In this document: piece after piece, positions 16,688 through 26,934 of the stretch
How the letters are laid out: each line of letters starts with the position of its first letter
Position numbering within the stretch: position 1 is the first letter of the stretch
From: Pseudoduganella sp.
GTDB taxonomy: Bacteria; Pseudomonadota; Gammaproteobacteria; Burkholderiales; Burkholderiaceae_D
DNA: 32,841 nt
Reading direction: 5' to 3'
NCBI GenBank assembly: GCA_021323265.1
Contig: JAJTCO010000041.1
Location: forward strand, 1 to 32,841
Program-made: the position numbers and the translations under genes
Notes under the pieces: model-generated
Databases searched by the model: none
Seen by the model: only the letters and a program-made list of their open reading frames with translations
Told to the model about the DNA's origin: nothing

Positions 16688-17910
16688 AGGATGAAGGCGT
16701 AGCAGGCGGCAGGCAACAGGAAGGACGCCTGCACGCCCATCGCATCGGCCATCGCGCCCTGCGCGAACGGCACCAGCGCCCCGCCGACAATGGCCATGCA
16801 AAGGATGCCGGAACCTTGTCCTGTGTACTTGCCCAGGCCGTGCAGCGCCATGCTGAAGATGGTGGGGAACATGATCGAGTTGCATAGTCCCACCGCCAGG
16901 ATTGCCCACATCGCCAGCTTGCCCGAACCGAGCGACGCCAGCAGCACCAGCGCGATCGCCAGCAATGCGTTGACCGCCAGCGTCTTGCCCGGGCTGGCCA
17001 CGCGCATCACGGCAAAGCCGATGAAACGGCCCACCATGGCGCCGCCCCAGTAGATGCTGACGTAGTGCGCCGCATCCGCGTGCGACATGCCGGCGATGTG
17101 CGACTCGCCCAGGAAGTTGATCAGGAAGCTGCCGATGCTCACTTCCGCTCCGACGTACAGGAAAATGCCGATGGCGCCCAGCACGAGGTGCCGGTGCGCC
17201 CAGGCCGAACCGTGGCCTTCGCCCGCCAGCGGCAGGTCTTCGCTCTCGGCGATCTTCGGCAGCCGGGCAAAGGCGAACATCACTGCCAGCAGCGCCAGCG
17301 CGCCTGCCAGCGCCAGGTACGGGCCGCGCACCGTGGCCGCATCGGCCGCCGCGCCGGCAGCGGCGCCGGCCGCCGACAGGATCAGCAGGCCGCCGACGGC
17401 CGGGCCGATGGTGGTGCCGAGCGAATTGAAGGCCTGGGTCAGCGTCAGGCGGCTCGACGCGGTGCGCGCCGGGCCCAGGACCGTGACGTACGGATTGGCC
17501 GCCACCTGCAGGATCGTGATGCCGGAAGCGAGCACGAAGAAGGCGAACAGGAACAGGCCATAGCCGCCGAACGAGGCCGGATAGAACAGCACGCAGCCGA
17601 CGGCGGCGATCAAGAGGCCGACCACGGCGCCCTTCTGGTAGCCGATGCGGCGAATCAGCGCGCCGGCCGGCATCGAGACGATGAAGTAGGCGCCGAAGAA
17701 GCAGAACTGCACCAGCATGGCCTGTACGTAGCTCAGGGTGTAGATCGCCTTCAGGTGCGGGATCAGGATGTCGTTCAGGGAAGTGATCAGCCCCCACATG
17801 AAGAACAGGATGGTGACGATGACCAGCGCGCTGGTGTTCGTCCCGTTCTGCGCGCCGCCTGCCGCATCCTGCGGCACGGCGCTTGCAGTATTTGGTGCCA
17901 TGTTTGCCAT
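16645..17910 (-). CDS. Sugar MFS transporter (FHS/GluP type)
   Basis: 421 residues with about 12 hydrophobic helices. The opening [19 protein letters not shown] and the later [13 protein letters not shown] and [16 protein letters not shown] are signatures of the fucose-galactose-glucose:H+ symporter branch, close to the glucose/galactose transporter GluP. It likely moves glucose or a related hexose across the inner membrane. The ATG (17908-17910) shares one base with the GH3 stop (TAATG), and AGGAG lies inside the end of the GH3 gene, so translation is coupled. It is the last gene of the GH1-GH3-MFS operon. The final 43 bases overlap, antisense, the second halogenase gene. Confidence 0.9.
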   Translation of the reverse strand: MANMAPNTASAVPQDAAGGAQNGTNTSALVIVTILFFMWGLITSLNDILIPHLKAIYTLSYVQAMLVQFCFFGAYFIVSMPAGALIRRIGYQKGAVVGLLIAAVGCVLFYPASFGGYGLFLFAFFVLASGITILQVAANPYVTVLGPARTASSRLTLTQAFNSLGTTIGPAVGGLLILSAAGAAAGAAADAATVRGPYLALAGALALLAVMFAFARLPKIAESEDLPLAGEGHGSAWAHRHLVLGAIGIFLYVGAEVSIGSFLINFLGESHIAGMSHADAAHYVSIYWGGAMVGRFIGFAVMRVASPGKTLAVNALLAIALVLLASLGSGKLAMWAILAVGLCNSIMFPTIFSMALHGLGKYTGQGSGILCMAIVGGALVPFAQGAMADAMGVQASFLLPAACYAFILYFGAKYSSLYAAQ

Positions 17911-20390
17911 TATTTCTCCTGTGTCAGTTCTGCGCAGCGTACTGCATCTGCGGCCTTGGCGGCGCCGCCGGCAATGTCGATGTTGGCAATGGCCGCGGCG
18001 AACGGCCCGTCGGCGCCGATGCTGAACGGCGTATCGACGCCTTCAAGGCGCAGTCCGCGCGCCGTGAAGCAGGCCAGCGGCACCTTCACGGTCTGCTTGC
18101 CCTTGCCCGCCAGGCGCGCAAACAGCCTGGTTGCATCGAGCGCCGTGTCCTGCATCGCCAGCATCACCCTGCCCTGCGGTGCGGCCGCCACGATAGTATC
18201 AAATTGCAGCGCGCCGTCGCGCGCTGCGGCGGCCGGCAGCGTCATCGGCTTGCTGCCGCGTGCCACCAGGACCGCGCCGCCCGGCGCGCTCCAGGTCACC
18301 AGCTTGGCGTCCTGCTGGGTGTTGACCTGCGCCGTTTGCACGGCGATGCCCGGCAGGCGGAACGTGGCGTTCAGGTCGGCGCCCAGCGCCAACTGCTCGC
18401 TACCGCTGCGGATGGCCAGCGGGAAGCTGGCGCGGTCGGCCTGGCCGTATACGGGGAAGACGTCGCTCGCGCCGCAACCGCCGGGCACGTAGCCGGCATC
18501 GAGCTTGCCGAGCGCGGAGCGCTGGTCCTTGCGCAGGCCGTAGCCCAGGGCGAACAGCGGCGCATAGCCGGCATCGCCGGCGTTGAGCGGCGTCTGGCAG
18601 GCCGCCTTGGGCCAGGAGAAGGACAGCTTGCCGCGGAAATCGACCTTGTGCGGGCCCGCCACCAGCAGGTCGGACACGCCCTTGCCTTCCGTGCCGGGCA
18701 GCCAGGCCGCGATGAAGGTATCGGACAGGTTGAGCAGGTCGTTGACGAACAGCGGGCGCCCCGCCACGAACACGGTGATCACGGGCTTGCCCTTGCCGGC
18801 GACTGCCTCCAGCACCGCCAGGTCTTCCGGGTAGCGGCTGCTGTGGCGCAGCGTGCCCGATGGGCCGATGTCGCCGTCGCCTTCCGCATACGGGCGTTCG
18901 CCCAGCACGGCGATCACCGCGTCGAAACGGCTCACGTCCACGCCGGCTGCGTCCGCGCTGAATGTCACGTTGGCTTCGCCCGCCGCGGCGCGAATCCCGG
19001 CCAGGATGGTGTCCGCGTTCGGGAAGTCGGCGTTGGTATTGTCCGTGCCCTGCCAGGTCAGCGACCAGCCGCCGGTCTGGTTGGACAGGTTGTCGGCGCT
19101 CTTGCCGACCACCAGGATCTTCTTGCCGCGCGCAAGCGGCAGCACAGGGCCCTCGTTCTTCAGCAAGACCAGCGTTTCGCGCACTGCGCGGCGCGCCAGG
19201 TCGCGCTCCTGCAGCGCGCTGTCCTTGCCGGCATAGGCATTCTGCGAAGGGCGCTTGCCGAACAGGCCGGCGCGCATCTTGACGCGCAGGATGCGGGTCA
19301 CCGCGTCGTCGATGCGCGCCATCGGGATCTCGCCCGCCTTCACCTGGGCGATGGTGTTGGCGATGAAGGCTTTCCAGTCATCCGGCACCATGATCATGTC
19401 CATGCCGGCGTTGATCGCCTGCGGGCAGCTGTCGTTGCGGCAGCCGGGCACTTCGGCGATGCCGTTCCAGTCGCTGACCACGAAGCCGTCGAAGCCCATC
19501 TTCGTCTTCAGCACGTCGGTCAGCAGCTCGCGGCTGCCGTGCACCTTCACGCCGTTCCAGCTGTTGAAGGACGCCATCACCGTCTGCGCACCTTCGGCCA
19601 GCGCCGGCACGTAGCCCGCGCCATGGATGTTCACCATGTCGGCCAGCGTGGACTTGTTGTCGCCGCGGTCCTTGCCCTGGTCGGTGCCGCCGTCGCCGAC
19701 GAAGTGCTTGGCGCTGGCCAGCACGTTGGCGTCGGACTTGAAGCGGCCCTGCAAGCCCTTGACGTACTGGCCGGCATAGCTGGCCACCAGCGCGCTGTCC
19801 TCGGAGAAGCTCTCGTAGGTGCGCCCCCAGCGGTCGTCGCGCACGACGGCGATGGTCGGGCCGAAGACCCAGGCGATGCCGGTCGCGCGCACCGCCTTGC
19901 CGGTGGCTGCGCCGATCTCGTATGCCAGCTTCGGATTGCGCGCTGCGCCCAGGCCGATATTGTGCGGGAACAGCGTGGCGCCGAACACGTTACTGTTGCC
20001 ATGGATGGCGTCAATGCCCCAGACCACCGGCACCTTGACCTTCATGTCGGTGGACATGGAAGCGTCGTGGAATTTCTCCGCCAGCGCCAGCCACTCGGCC
20101 GCGTTGGCGCGCTTGTTCCCGTTCGGCCAGCTGCCGCCGCCATTGAGTATGGAGCCGAGGTAGTAGCGCCGCACGTCGTCCGGCGTGATGGTCTTGATCT
20201 CGGGCTGGGTCATCTGGCCGATCTTCTGTTCCAGCGTCATGCCGGCGACAATCGCCGCCACGCGCTTTTCCACGGCGGGATCGGGGGCGATGGCGCTGCG
20301 CACCCGCGGCCAGTCGGCCAGTGGCGCGCCCGCCATTGCGGCGGCGGGCATGGTCAGGGCCACGGCGGCCAGCAAAGCAATCTTCTTCAT
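17910..20390 (-). CDS. Exported GH3 beta-glucosidase/exo-glucanase
   Basis: 826 residues. The signal peptide ([21 protein letters not shown]) points to the periplasm or beyond. It has the GH3 N-terminal barrel with [34 protein letters not shown] and [12 protein letters not shown]. The nucleophile is expected at D307 in VVSDWNGI. The second GH3 domain follows ([21 protein letters not shown]), and a C-terminal region of about 200 residues resembles the ExoP-type extension. Such enzymes remove glucose from beta-1,3, beta-1,4 or mixed glucan oligosaccharides. The ATG is preceded by AAGGAGACAGG and lies 9 bases after the GH1 stop. Confidence 0.93.
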   Translation of the reverse strand: MKKIALLAAVALTMPAAAMAGAPLADWPRVRSAIAPDPAVEKRVAAIVAGMTLEQKIGQMTQPEIKTITPDDVRRYYLGSILNGGGSWPNGNKRANAAEWLALAEKFHDASMSTDMKVKVPVVWGIDAIHGNSNVFGATLFPHNIGLGAARNPKLAYEIGAATGKAVRATGIAWVFGPTIAVVRDDRWGRTYESFSEDSALVASYAGQYVKGLQGRFKSDANVLASAKHFVGDGGTDQGKDRGDNKSTLADMVNIHGAGYVPALAEGAQTVMASFNSWNGVKVHGSRELLTDVLKTKMGFDGFVVSDWNGIAEVPGCRNDSCPQAINAGMDMIMVPDDWKAFIANTIAQVKAGEIPMARIDDAVTRILRVKMRAGLFGKRPSQNAYAGKDSALQERDLARRAVRETLVLLKNEGPVLPLARGKKILVVGKSADNLSNQTGGWSLTWQGTDNTNADFPNADTILAGIRAAAGEANVTFSADAAGVDVSRFDAVIAVLGERPYAEGDGDIGPSGTLRHSSRYPEDLAVLEAVAGKGKPVITVFVAGRPLFVNDLLNLSDTFIAAWLPGTEGKGVSDLLVAGPHKVDFRGKLSFSWPKAACQTPLNAGDAGYAPLFALGYGLRKDQRSALGKLDAGYVPGGCGASDVFPVYGQADRASFPLAIRSGSEQLALGADLNATFRLPGIAVQTAQVNTQQDAKLVTWSAPGGAVLVARGSKPMTLPAAAARDGALQFDTIVAAAPQGRVMLAMQDTALDATRLFARLAGKGKQTVKVPLACFTARGLRLEGVDTPFSIGADGPFAAAIANIDIAGGAAKAADAVRCAELTQEK

Positions 20391-20399
20391 CCTGTCTCC

Positions 20400-21770
20400 T
20401 TATGACGGCTGCCGCAGGAAGGCGCGATACCACTTGCCGCTTTCCTTGAGCGTCCGTTTCTGTGTGTTGTAGTCGATATGGACCAGGCCAAAACGCCGCT
20501 GGTAGCCTTCCGCCCATTCGAAATTGTCGACCAGGCTCCAGGCGAAATACCCTTTCACCGGAACACCGGCCGCGATGGCGTCGCGCATGGCGCCGAGGTG
20601 GCGCGCCAGATAGCGCCGGCGCCCCGTATCGTTCACCGTGCCGTCGGCCAGCACTTCATCGTCATAGCAGGAGCCGTTCTCGGTGATGTACAGCTCCTTG
20701 GGCGCGTAGTCGGCATGGATGCGGCCAAGCAGCTCGCTCAAGCCTTGCGGCGCCACTTCCCAGCCCATGGCGGTGGTCTCCGCGCCGGCCGGCGGCGCCA
20801 GCACGCGCGCGTCAAGCGGCTCGTGGCCGGGCGCGTGGGCAACCGTTTCGGGGAAATAGTAGTTCACGCCCATGAAGTCGGTCGCCACGGCGATCGCCTC
20901 CATGTCGCCCTCGCGCACCACCGGCGCGGCCTCGCCCACCTGCTCCAAGGTTGCCGCCGGATAGCCGCGCCCGTGCAAGGGGTCGAGGAACCAGCGGTAG
21001 CGCAGGCCGTCGTGGCGCTCGACTGCCGCGATGTCGGCCGCGTCCTGGCTGGCCGGGCGCAGCGGGTGCAGGCTGAGGGCAATCCCGACCCGAGCCCCGG
21101 GCACGTTGGCTCGGATCAGCGGCACGGCCTTGCCGTGCGAAAGCAGCACGTGGTGGCATACCTGCAGCGCGGTACGAAAGTCGGTATGTCCTGGCGCATG
21201 CACGCCCTCGAAATTGCCCAGAATGGCCGTGCACCACGGCTCGTTGTGCGTGATCCAGTTCTGCACGCGGTCGCCCAGGCGGCGCGTGACGGCGTCCACG
21301 AACTCCAGGTAGCGCTCAACGGTGTCGCGCGCGGCCCAGCCGCCCCGCTCCTGCAGCAATTGCGGCAGGTCCCAGTGGTACAGCGTGGCCCAGGGCGCGA
21401 TGCCGCGCTCGAGCATCCCGTCCACCAGGCGCGAATAGAAGTCCAGGCCCTTCTCGTTGGCCGCCGCGCCCGGCGCGCCGGCAATACGCGGCCAGGCAAT
21501 CGAGAAGCGGTAGGCGTTCAGGCCCATGTCGCGCGCGATGTCCAGGTCCTCCGGCCAGCGGTGGTAGTGGTCGCATGCCACGGCGCCGCTCGAACCGTCG
21601 CGCACCTTGCCGGGCGTGGCGGCAAAGCGGTCCCAGATCGACTCGACCCGGCCATCCTCGTTGGCGGCCCCCTCGATCTGGTAGGAGGACGTGGCGCAGC
21701 CCCACAGGAAGTCGCGGGCGAAGTCGCTGCGCGCCGGAGCGCCGGGCTCAATCTGGTCTGGAGTAGTCAT
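20400..21770 (-). CDS. GH1 family beta-glucosidase
   Basis: 456 residues from ATG 21768-21770; an upstream in-frame start at 21830 would place the operator inside the gene and is rejected. It is a full-length GH1 enzyme without a signal peptide, hence cytosolic. The opening FLWGCATSSYQIEGA is the GH1 N-terminal signature. The acid/base is E177 in THNEPW and the nucleophile is E364 in ITENGS. DNFEWAEGYQRRFGLVHID near the end is the usual aglycone-site region. It would hydrolyse cellobiose, laminaribiose or similar imported disaccharides to glucose. First gene of the operon GH1-GH3-MFS, with a LacI-type operator 21 bases upstream. Confidence 0.93.
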   Translation of the reverse strand: MTTPDQIEPGAPARSDFARDFLWGCATSSYQIEGAANEDGRVESIWDRFAATPGKVRDGSSGAVACDHYHRWPEDLDIARDMGLNAYRFSIAWPRIAGAPGAAANEKGLDFYSRLVDGMLERGIAPWATLYHWDLPQLLQERGGWAARDTVERYLEFVDAVTRRLGDRVQNWITHNEPWCTAILGNFEGVHAPGHTDFRTALQVCHHVLLSHGKAVPLIRANVPGARVGIALSLHPLRPASQDAADIAAVERHDGLRYRWFLDPLHGRGYPAATLEQVGEAAPVVREGDMEAIAVATDFMGVNYYFPETVAHAPGHEPLDARVLAPPAGAETTAMGWEVAPQGLSELLGRIHADYAPKELYITENGSCYDDEVLADGTVNDTGRRRYLARHLGAMRDAIAAGVPVKGYFAWSLVDNFEWAEGYQRRFGLVHIDYNTQKRTLKESGKWYRAFLRQPS

Positions 21771-21791
21771 GTTCAGTAGTGTACAGGTTTT

Positions 21792-21805
21792 TGGAAAGGT
21801 TTCCA
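21792..21805 (-). promoter_or_regulatory. LacI-type operator before the GH1 operon
   Basis: TGGAAAGGTTTCCA matches the consensus palindrome at 13 of 14 positions; the change is in the central CG. It lies between the LacI-gene terminator and the GH1 start. I could not identify a convincing -35/-10 pair next to it. Confidence 0.75.
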
Positions 21806-21816
21806 CATCGGACCGG

Positions 21817-21838
21817 AAAAAAGGGCGCAAGCGCCCTT
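21817..21838 (-). terminator. Intrinsic terminator of the ABC/LacI operon
   Basis: Read on the minus strand, AAGGGCGC-TT-GCGCCCTT forms a perfect 8-bp stem followed by a run of six T (21817-21822 as A on the plus strand, partly within the stem). It starts 12 bases after the LacI stop, and separates this operon from the GH1 operon that begins directly after it. Confidence 0.85.
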
Positions 21839-21850
21839 CGCTGGATCAGT

Positions 21851-22879
21851 TCATGCCGTCTTGCGCTTGCTGCCGGCCGCCTTGGCCAGCGAGGCGCGCA
21901 GCGTCACCGTCACCGGGAAGCTGCGCGTCACCGTGCGCCGCAGGTCGTAGCAGCGGTTGAGCAAGGCGCTCAGGCCGTTCATCGTCATCTCGCGCCACGG
22001 CATGTGCACCGTGGTCAGGCGCGGCGCGGAGAACTCGGCGCTGGGCGTGTCGTCGTAGGCGATCACGGACAGGTCGTGCGGCACCCGGATGCCCGCTTCC
22101 TGGAAGTACGACAGCGCCCCGACCGCCATCTCGTCGTTGGCGCAGAACAGGGCCGTGCAGCGGTGGCCCGACTCGACCAGCTCCTTGGCCGCGGCCCAGC
22201 CGCCGGCCGGCGAGAAGTCGCTCTCGGCCACCCACATGCGGCCGGTGTCGACGCCGCCGGCCTGCAGTTCCTCCATGAAGCCCTCGATGCGCGCCACGTT
22301 GTCGACCAGGCGCGCGGGTCCCGCCACCACGGCGATGTCGCGGTGCTTGTGGTCCAGCAGCGCGCGCGCGGCCAGGCGCCCGCCCAGCTTGTGGTCCACG
22401 GTGAAGCACTGGTCGGGGATGCTGGCCAGGCTGTGGTTCAGCACCACGATCCTGCCCTGCTGCGCGCCCAGCGCTTCGATGTCCTCGTCCAGCAAGGCGC
22501 TGGTCATCACGATCAAGCCGTCGCAGCCGCGCTCCATCAGGAACTGGATGCCCTCATTGGCCTGCTTGCGCTCATCGCCCAGGCCCACGCCGAAGGCCAC
22601 CACCATGTGCAGGCCGGCGGCGCGCAGTTCGTTGTCGATGATCTGCAGGATCGGCGTGTAGAAGGTGCCGCTTAGCACCGGGATGTACACGCCGATCATC
22701 TGGCTGGTCCCGGTCAGCAGCGTGCGCGCGGCATGCGAGGGGCGGAACCCCAGTTCGTCGATCGCTTTCCTGACCTTTTCGAGCGTAGCCGGCGACACCG
22801 ATCCCTTGCCGCTGACGACACGGGAGGCGGTGCCCAGTCCTACACCCGCCAGGCGGGCAACATCCTTGATAGTGGCCAC
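21851..22879 (-). CDS. LacI-family transcriptional regulator
   Basis: 342 residues from a GTG at 22877-22879 preceded by AAGGATAACA. The N-terminal helix-turn-helix reads IKDVARLAGVGLGTASRVVSG, and the hinge helix region RPSHAARTLLTG has the leucine expected to enter the operator centre. The remainder is a periplasmic-binding-protein-like effector domain (IGVYIPVLSG, ALFCANDEMAVGAL, VIAYDD). It is the last gene of the sugar ABC operon, 14 bases after the ATPase. It is the only LacI protein in the window and thus the best candidate to bind the five TGGAAACGTTTCCA sites; one site lies in front of its own operon. The effector is probably a glucan-derived sugar. Repression is inferred from operator placement after the promoters. 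Confidence 0.92.
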   Translation of the reverse strand: MATIKDVARLAGVGLGTASRVVSGKGSVSPATLEKVRKAIDELGFRPSHAARTLLTGTSQMIGVYIPVLSGTFYTPILQIIDNELRAAGLHMVVAFGVGLGDERKQANEGIQFLMERGCDGLIVMTSALLDEDIEALGAQQGRIVVLNHSLASIPDQCFTVDHKLGGRLAARALLDHKHRDIAVVAGPARLVDNVARIEGFMEELQAGGVDTGRMWVAESDFSPAGGWAAAKELVESGHRCTALFCANDEMAVGALSYFQEAGIRVPHDLSVIAYDDTPSAEFSAPRLTTVHMPWREMTMNGLSALLNRCYDLRRTVTRSFPVTVTLRASLAKAAGSKRKTA

Positions 22880-22893
22880 TGTTATCCTTTTGC

Positions 22894-24003
22894 TTATTCC
22901 GTCATCGCGAGCATACTTGAAGCGCCCGTCGTTTCAAAGCGCCGGCCGCCGTGCGCATCGAACAGGCAGGCACGCTGTGCGTCAATCGCGAACGAAACCG
23001 TCTCATCCGGCGCAATCGGGCGCCCGCCCTGCACGATGCAGGACAGTTGCCGGCCGCCGCAATCGAGCCACACCACCCGGTGCGCGCCCATCGGTTCCAC
23101 CAGCGTCACCCGGCCTTGCAGCGGGCCGCCCGGCAGCAGCGCTATGTGCTCGGGGCGCACGCCCAGCACCGCCTTCAGCGCGCCTGCCGCCGCCTGCGCA
23201 TGGCCCGCCGCCACCGCGCCCAGCGCCAGGCGCACGCCCGCGCCGGCAAAGGCGCCGGCCGCGTCGACCGTGCCATCGATGAAGTTCATCGCCGGCGCGC
23301 CCAGGAAGCCCGCCACGAACAGGTTGGCCGGCCGCTCGTACACCTCGGCCGGGGTGCCCACCTGCTGGATCTCGCCGGCGCGCATGACGACGATCCTGCT
23401 GGCCAGGGTCATCGCCTCCACCTGGTCGTGCGTCACGTAGACCATGGTGGCGCCCAGTTGCCGGTGCAGCAGCTTGAGTTCGCGCCGCAGGTCGGTGCGC
23501 AGCTTGGCGTCCAGGTTCGACAGCGGCTCGTCGAACAGGTAGACGCCCGCTTCCCGCACCAGCGCCCGGCCGATCGCCACGCGCTGGCGCTGCCCGCCCG
23601 ACAGGGCCGCCGGCTTGCGCCCCAGCAGTTCGCCCAGGTGCAGCATGGCCGCCACGCGCTCCACGCGGCGCTTGATCTCCCCCTTCGGCACGCCGGCAAT
23701 GCGCAGGCCGAAGGACATGTTCTTCTCCACCGTCATGGTCGGGTACAGCGCATAGGACTGGAACACCATGCCGATGCCACGCTCGCTCGGGTCGGTGCGC
23801 GACATGTCGCGCCCGCCGATTTCGATGGCGCCGCCGCTGATGTCGATCAAGCCGGCAATGCTGTGCAGCAGGGTCGACTTGCCGCAGCCCGAAGGCCCCA
23901 GCAGCACCAGGAACTCGCCCTCCTCCACCTCCAGGTCCAGGCCACGGATGATGGCGTTGCCGCCCAGGGTGATATCGAGTTTCTTCAGGCTTAGCTTGCT
24001 CAT
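22894..24003 (-). CDS. CUT1 sugar ABC importer ATPase (MalK/UgpC type)
   Basis: 369 residues. The ATPase domain has Walker A GPSGCGKST at 36-44, Q-loop MVFQSYALYP, signature LSGGQRQR, Walker B VYLFDEPLSNLD and H-loop YVTHDQ. A C-terminal TOBE-type regulatory region follows (LGVRPEHIALLPGG). This length and layout match the MalK/UgpC group that powers CUT1 oligosaccharide importers. It lies 4 bases after the second permease and 14 bases before the LacI gene. Confidence 0.95.
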   Translation of the reverse strand: MSKLSLKKLDITLGGNAIIRGLDLEVEEGEFLVLLGPSGCGKSTLLHSIAGLIDISGGAIEIGGRDMSRTDPSERGIGMVFQSYALYPTMTVEKNMSFGLRIAGVPKGEIKRRVERVAAMLHLGELLGRKPAALSGGQRQRVAIGRALVREAGVYLFDEPLSNLDAKLRTDLRRELKLLHRQLGATMVYVTHDQVEAMTLASRIVVMRAGEIQQVGTPAEVYERPANLFVAGFLGAPAMNFIDGTVDAAGAFAGAGVRLALGAVAAGHAQAAAGALKAVLGVRPEHIALLPGGPLQGRVTLVEPMGAHRVVWLDCGGRQLSCIVQGGRPIAPDETVSFAIDAQRACLFDAHGGRRFETTGASSMLAMTE

Positions 24004-24007
24004 CCGT

Positions 24008-24853
24008 TCAACCTTTCACAGCGCCGGCGGCGATGCCGCGCACGAACCAGCGGCCGGACAAGAAGTAAAGCGCCAAAGGCACCAGCGCCGTCAGGATCGT
24101 GGCTGCCATGTTGACGTTGTAAAGACGGGTGCCCGTCGTGGTATTGATCACGTTATTGAGCTGCACCGTCATCGGCAGGTTGTCGCGTCCCGCGAACACC
24201 AGGCCGAGGATATAGTCGTTCCAGACGCCCGTCAGCTGCATGATCGCCGCCACCACCAGCATCGGCACCGACAAGGGCAGCATCACGTGCCAGAAGATGC
24301 GCCAGAAGCCGCCGCCGTCGATGCGCGCCGCATGGAATAGTTCCTGCGGCAACGCGGCGTAGTAATTCCTGAACAGGAGCGTCAGCACCGGCATGCCGAA
24401 CACCAGGTGCACGATGACGATGGCGGGCAGCGAGCCGAACACGCCCAGGCCGGCCATCATGCGCACCAGGGGGTAGATCATCACCTGCACCGGCACGAAG
24501 GCCCCCAGCAGCAGGATCGCGAACAGGACGTTGGCGCCGCGCGGGCGCCAGAACGACAGCGCATAGCCGTTCAATGCGCCCAGCGCGATCGGAATCACCG
24601 TGCTGGGAACGGCGATGCGCACGGAGTTCCAGAAGCCGCCCTGCACGCCCTCGCAGGCGGCGCCGGTGCACGCTTCGCTCCAGGCGGCGCGCCAGGCATC
24701 GAGCGTCGGCGCGAGCGGCAGTGCGAAGATGTTGCCGAGCCGGATCTCGTCCATCGACTTGAGCGAGGTCGTGAGCATCACGTACAGCGGCAGCAGGAAG
24801 AACAGCGCCGCGCTGGCGAGGAAGGCGTACAGCCCGACACGTGCGACCTTCAT
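24008..24853 (-). CDS. CUT1 sugar ABC permease (MalG-like)
   Basis: 281 residues from ATG 24851-24853, which overlaps the stop of the first permease by four bases (ATGA). About six hydrophobic helices are visible. The EAA loop that contacts the ATPase is AARIDGGGFWRIFWHVMLPL, and the C-terminus SGRWFVRGIAAGAVKG is diagnostic of MalG-type subunits. A longer open frame extends upstream but lies inside the first permease gene and is ignored. It pairs with the upstream MalF-like protein in the inner membrane. Confidence 0.93.
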   Translation of the reverse strand: MKVARVGLYAFLASAALFFLLPLYVMLTTSLKSMDEIRLGNIFALPLAPTLDAWRAAWSEACTGAACEGVQGGFWNSVRIAVPSTVIPIALGALNGYALSFWRPRGANVLFAILLLGAFVPVQVMIYPLVRMMAGLGVFGSLPAIVIVHLVFGMPVLTLLFRNYYAALPQELFHAARIDGGGFWRIFWHVMLPLSVPMLVVAAIMQLTGVWNDYILGLVFAGRDNLPMTVQLNNVINTTTGTRLYNVNMAATILTALVPLALYFLSGRWFVRGIAAGAVKG

Positions 24854-25680
24854 GCCGCCCTCCTTCTGCTGCGCGCATAGGCCCAGGGGGCCAGCAGGGC
24901 CAGCACCGTCAGCAGCAGCACCACGGCGCCGGCCGACGCCAGGCCGATGTTCGCACGCAGGAACAGGTGGTCCATGATGAACTTGGCCGGCACCTCGCTG
25001 GCCGTGCCTGGGCCGCCCTGGGTCATCGACACCACGGCATCGTACAACTTGACCACCATGGTCGCCAGCAGGATGAATACCGTCGCCAGCGTGGGCGCCA
25101 GCATTGGCAGGACGATGGAGAGGTAGACGCGCCAGACGGGAATGCCGTCGAGGCGGGCAGCCTTCCAGATCTCGGGGTCGATGCCGCGCAGCCCGGCCAG
25201 CATCAGCGCCATGACGAAGCCCGACGCCTGCCAGACCGATGCCAGCACCACCGTGTAGAGCACCGTGTCCTGGTTCACCAGCCAGTCCACGTCCAGCCCC
25301 GGAATGCCACCCGGCGTCAGTACCCACTGCCAGACAAGGCCGGTCGCCACGAAGGACATCGCGTACGGGTACAGGAACACCGTGCGCAGGGCGCCCTCGC
25401 CCGCCACCTGGCGGTCGATGGCTGCCGCCAGCAGGAAGCCGATCAGCATGCAGGCGGCGACGAACAGCACGCCGTACAAGGCCAGGTTGCTCATGGAGAG
25501 CAGCCAGCGCTCGTTGTCGAACAGGCGCTCGTACTGCGCCATGCCCACCAGCTTGTTGGTGGCAATGCTGCGCGAGCTGGTGAACGAAACGTAGAACGTC
25601 CACACGAACGAACCAAGGTAGCCGATGCATACCGTGAGCAGCATCGGCAACAACGCCGCATAGGACATGGCTCGGCGCAC
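24850..25680 (-). CDS. CUT1 sugar ABC permease (MalF-like)
   Basis: 276 residues from GTG 25678-25680, with TGAGGAAC about 6 bases upstream; an ATG four codons further in is the alternative. It has about six hydrophobic helices, including LLPMLLTVCIGYLGSFVW near the N-terminus. The EAA loop reads AARLDGIPVWRVYLSIVLPM. It begins one base after the stop of the binding-protein gene and overlaps the next permease by four bases. Together with the MalG-like subunit it forms the membrane channel of the importer. Confidence 0.92.
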   Translation of the reverse strand: MRRAMSYAALLPMLLTVCIGYLGSFVWTFYVSFTSSRSIATNKLVGMAQYERLFDNERWLLSMSNLALYGVLFVAACMLIGFLLAAAIDRQVAGEGALRTVFLYPYAMSFVATGLVWQWVLTPGGIPGLDVDWLVNQDTVLYTVVLASVWQASGFVMALMLAGLRGIDPEIWKAARLDGIPVWRVYLSIVLPMLAPTLATVFILLATMVVKLYDAVVSMTQGGPGTASEVPAKFIMDHLFLRANIGLASAGAVVLLLTVLALLAPWAYARSRRRAA

Positions 25681-25681
25681 G

Positions 25682-26905
25682 CTAGTTCCTCAATGCCGAA
25701 GCCAGCGCCTTCTGTGCCTTCTCCACCGGCATCGGCGAATTCCAGTAGGCGGTCAGGGCGTCCTGCACCGCGCCGTTCTGGTCCGGCGTCAGGTAGATTT
25801 CCGGCGCGCCGACCTGGCGGTTGCGATCGCGCATGATGGCGGCGCCGGCGCGTGCGCAGATGTCGAGCTGGCTGGTGTCGGCGTCGGCGCGCGGCGGCAA
25901 CGAACCTTTGAGCTTGTTGAAGGCGACTTGCGTGGCCGGCGCGAGCAGCACCTTGGCCATCAGCTTTTGCGCCTGCTGCACGTCCGCGCGCTCCGAGCGC
26001 GGGAAGACGAACGCGTCGCCCTGGATCAGGTAAGGCGAATTCGCGCCAAGGCCGGGAATGCAGCCGTAATGCACGCCCGCTTCCATGCGTGCGTTGCTGA
26101 ACTCACCCTTGGCCCAGTCGCCCATGATCTGCATGCCCGCCTTGCCGCTGACCAGCATCGCGGTGGCATCGTTCCAGTTGCGGCCGGGCGATGCCGGATC
26201 GACGTAGGTCTGCAGGCGCTTGTAGGCCAGCAGTACCTTGCGCACCGCCTCGGAGTTGATGGCACGCTGGTCGCGGTCGCGCAGCACCTGCAGGTAGAGC
26301 TGGCGGCCGCCCATGTTCGCCAGCAGGGACGCGAACAGGATGTGCTCCTGCCACGCCTGCCCGCCGTGCGCCAGCGGCACCAGGCCGGCGGCCTTCAGCT
26401 TGTCCAGCGCGGCGAACAGCTCGTCGACGCTGGCCGGCTCCTTGGCAATACCGGCCTTCTTGAACGCCGCCTTGGAATACCAGATCCAGGTCTGCATGTG
26501 GATGTTCATCGGCATCGCGTAGTAATGGCCGTCGATGCGGATGGCGTTGACGATGGGTTCGGGCAGCGTGGTATCCCACTGCTGCTGGCGTGCGATGTCG
26601 TCCAGCGGCAGCAGCATTTCCTGGTCCACGATATCGACGAACTGCTTGGAGATGTTGAACTGCGCCGCGGTCGGCGCCTTGCCGCCGACCATGCGGTTCA
26701 GGGTCACGGCGCGCGCCTGGTCGCCGCCGGCAATCGCCGTGTCGATCCAGGTACCGCCGGCGGCGCGGTAAGCGCTGGCGAGGTGTTTCACGGCCGCCGA
26801 TTCGCCGCCAGACGTCCACCAGTGGATCACTTCCGCGCTCTGCCCTCCCGCCTGCGCGGAGGCGGCGCACAGCGCGAGTGCGCCGGCGAAAAACTGCTTC
26901 AACAT
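25682..26905 (-). CDS. CUT1 extracellular sugar-binding protein
   Basis: 407 residues from ATG 26903-26905, preceded by AGGAGACACG. The signal peptide MLKQFFAGALALCAASAQA directs it to the periplasm; no lipobox cysteine is visible. The mature start EVIHWWTSGGESAAVKHLA is the classic opening of family 1 sugar-binding proteins, and PMNIHMQTWIWYSKAAFKKAG and ASPGRNWNDATAMLVSGKAGM follow the family pattern. It captures a sugar or short oligosaccharide for the two permeases and the ATPase. First gene of the five-gene operon that ends with the LacI regulator, with an operator 29 bases upstream of the start. Confidence 0.93.
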   Translation of the reverse strand: MLKQFFAGALALCAASAQAGGQSAEVIHWWTSGGESAAVKHLASAYRAAGGTWIDTAIAGGDQARAVTLNRMVGGKAPTAAQFNISKQFVDIVDQEMLLPLDDIARQQQWDTTLPEPIVNAIRIDGHYYAMPMNIHMQTWIWYSKAAFKKAGIAKEPASVDELFAALDKLKAAGLVPLAHGGQAWQEHILFASLLANMGGRQLYLQVLRDRDQRAINSEAVRKVLLAYKRLQTYVDPASPGRNWNDATAMLVSGKAGMQIMGDWAKGEFSNARMEAGVHYGCIPGLGANSPYLIQGDAFVFPRSERADVQQAQKLMAKVLLAPATQVAFNKLKGSLPPRADADTSQLDICARAGAAIMRDRNRQVGAPEIYLTPDQNGAVQDALTAYWNSPMPVEKAQKALASALRN

Positions 26906-26934
26906 CGTGTCTCCTGTAATGTGCCGCTTATTTT

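Noticed and set aside
24854..25630. Upstream extension of the MalG-like permease frame (540 codons in total)
   Set aside because: The extra part lies inside the MalF-like gene in another frame and has no permease features.
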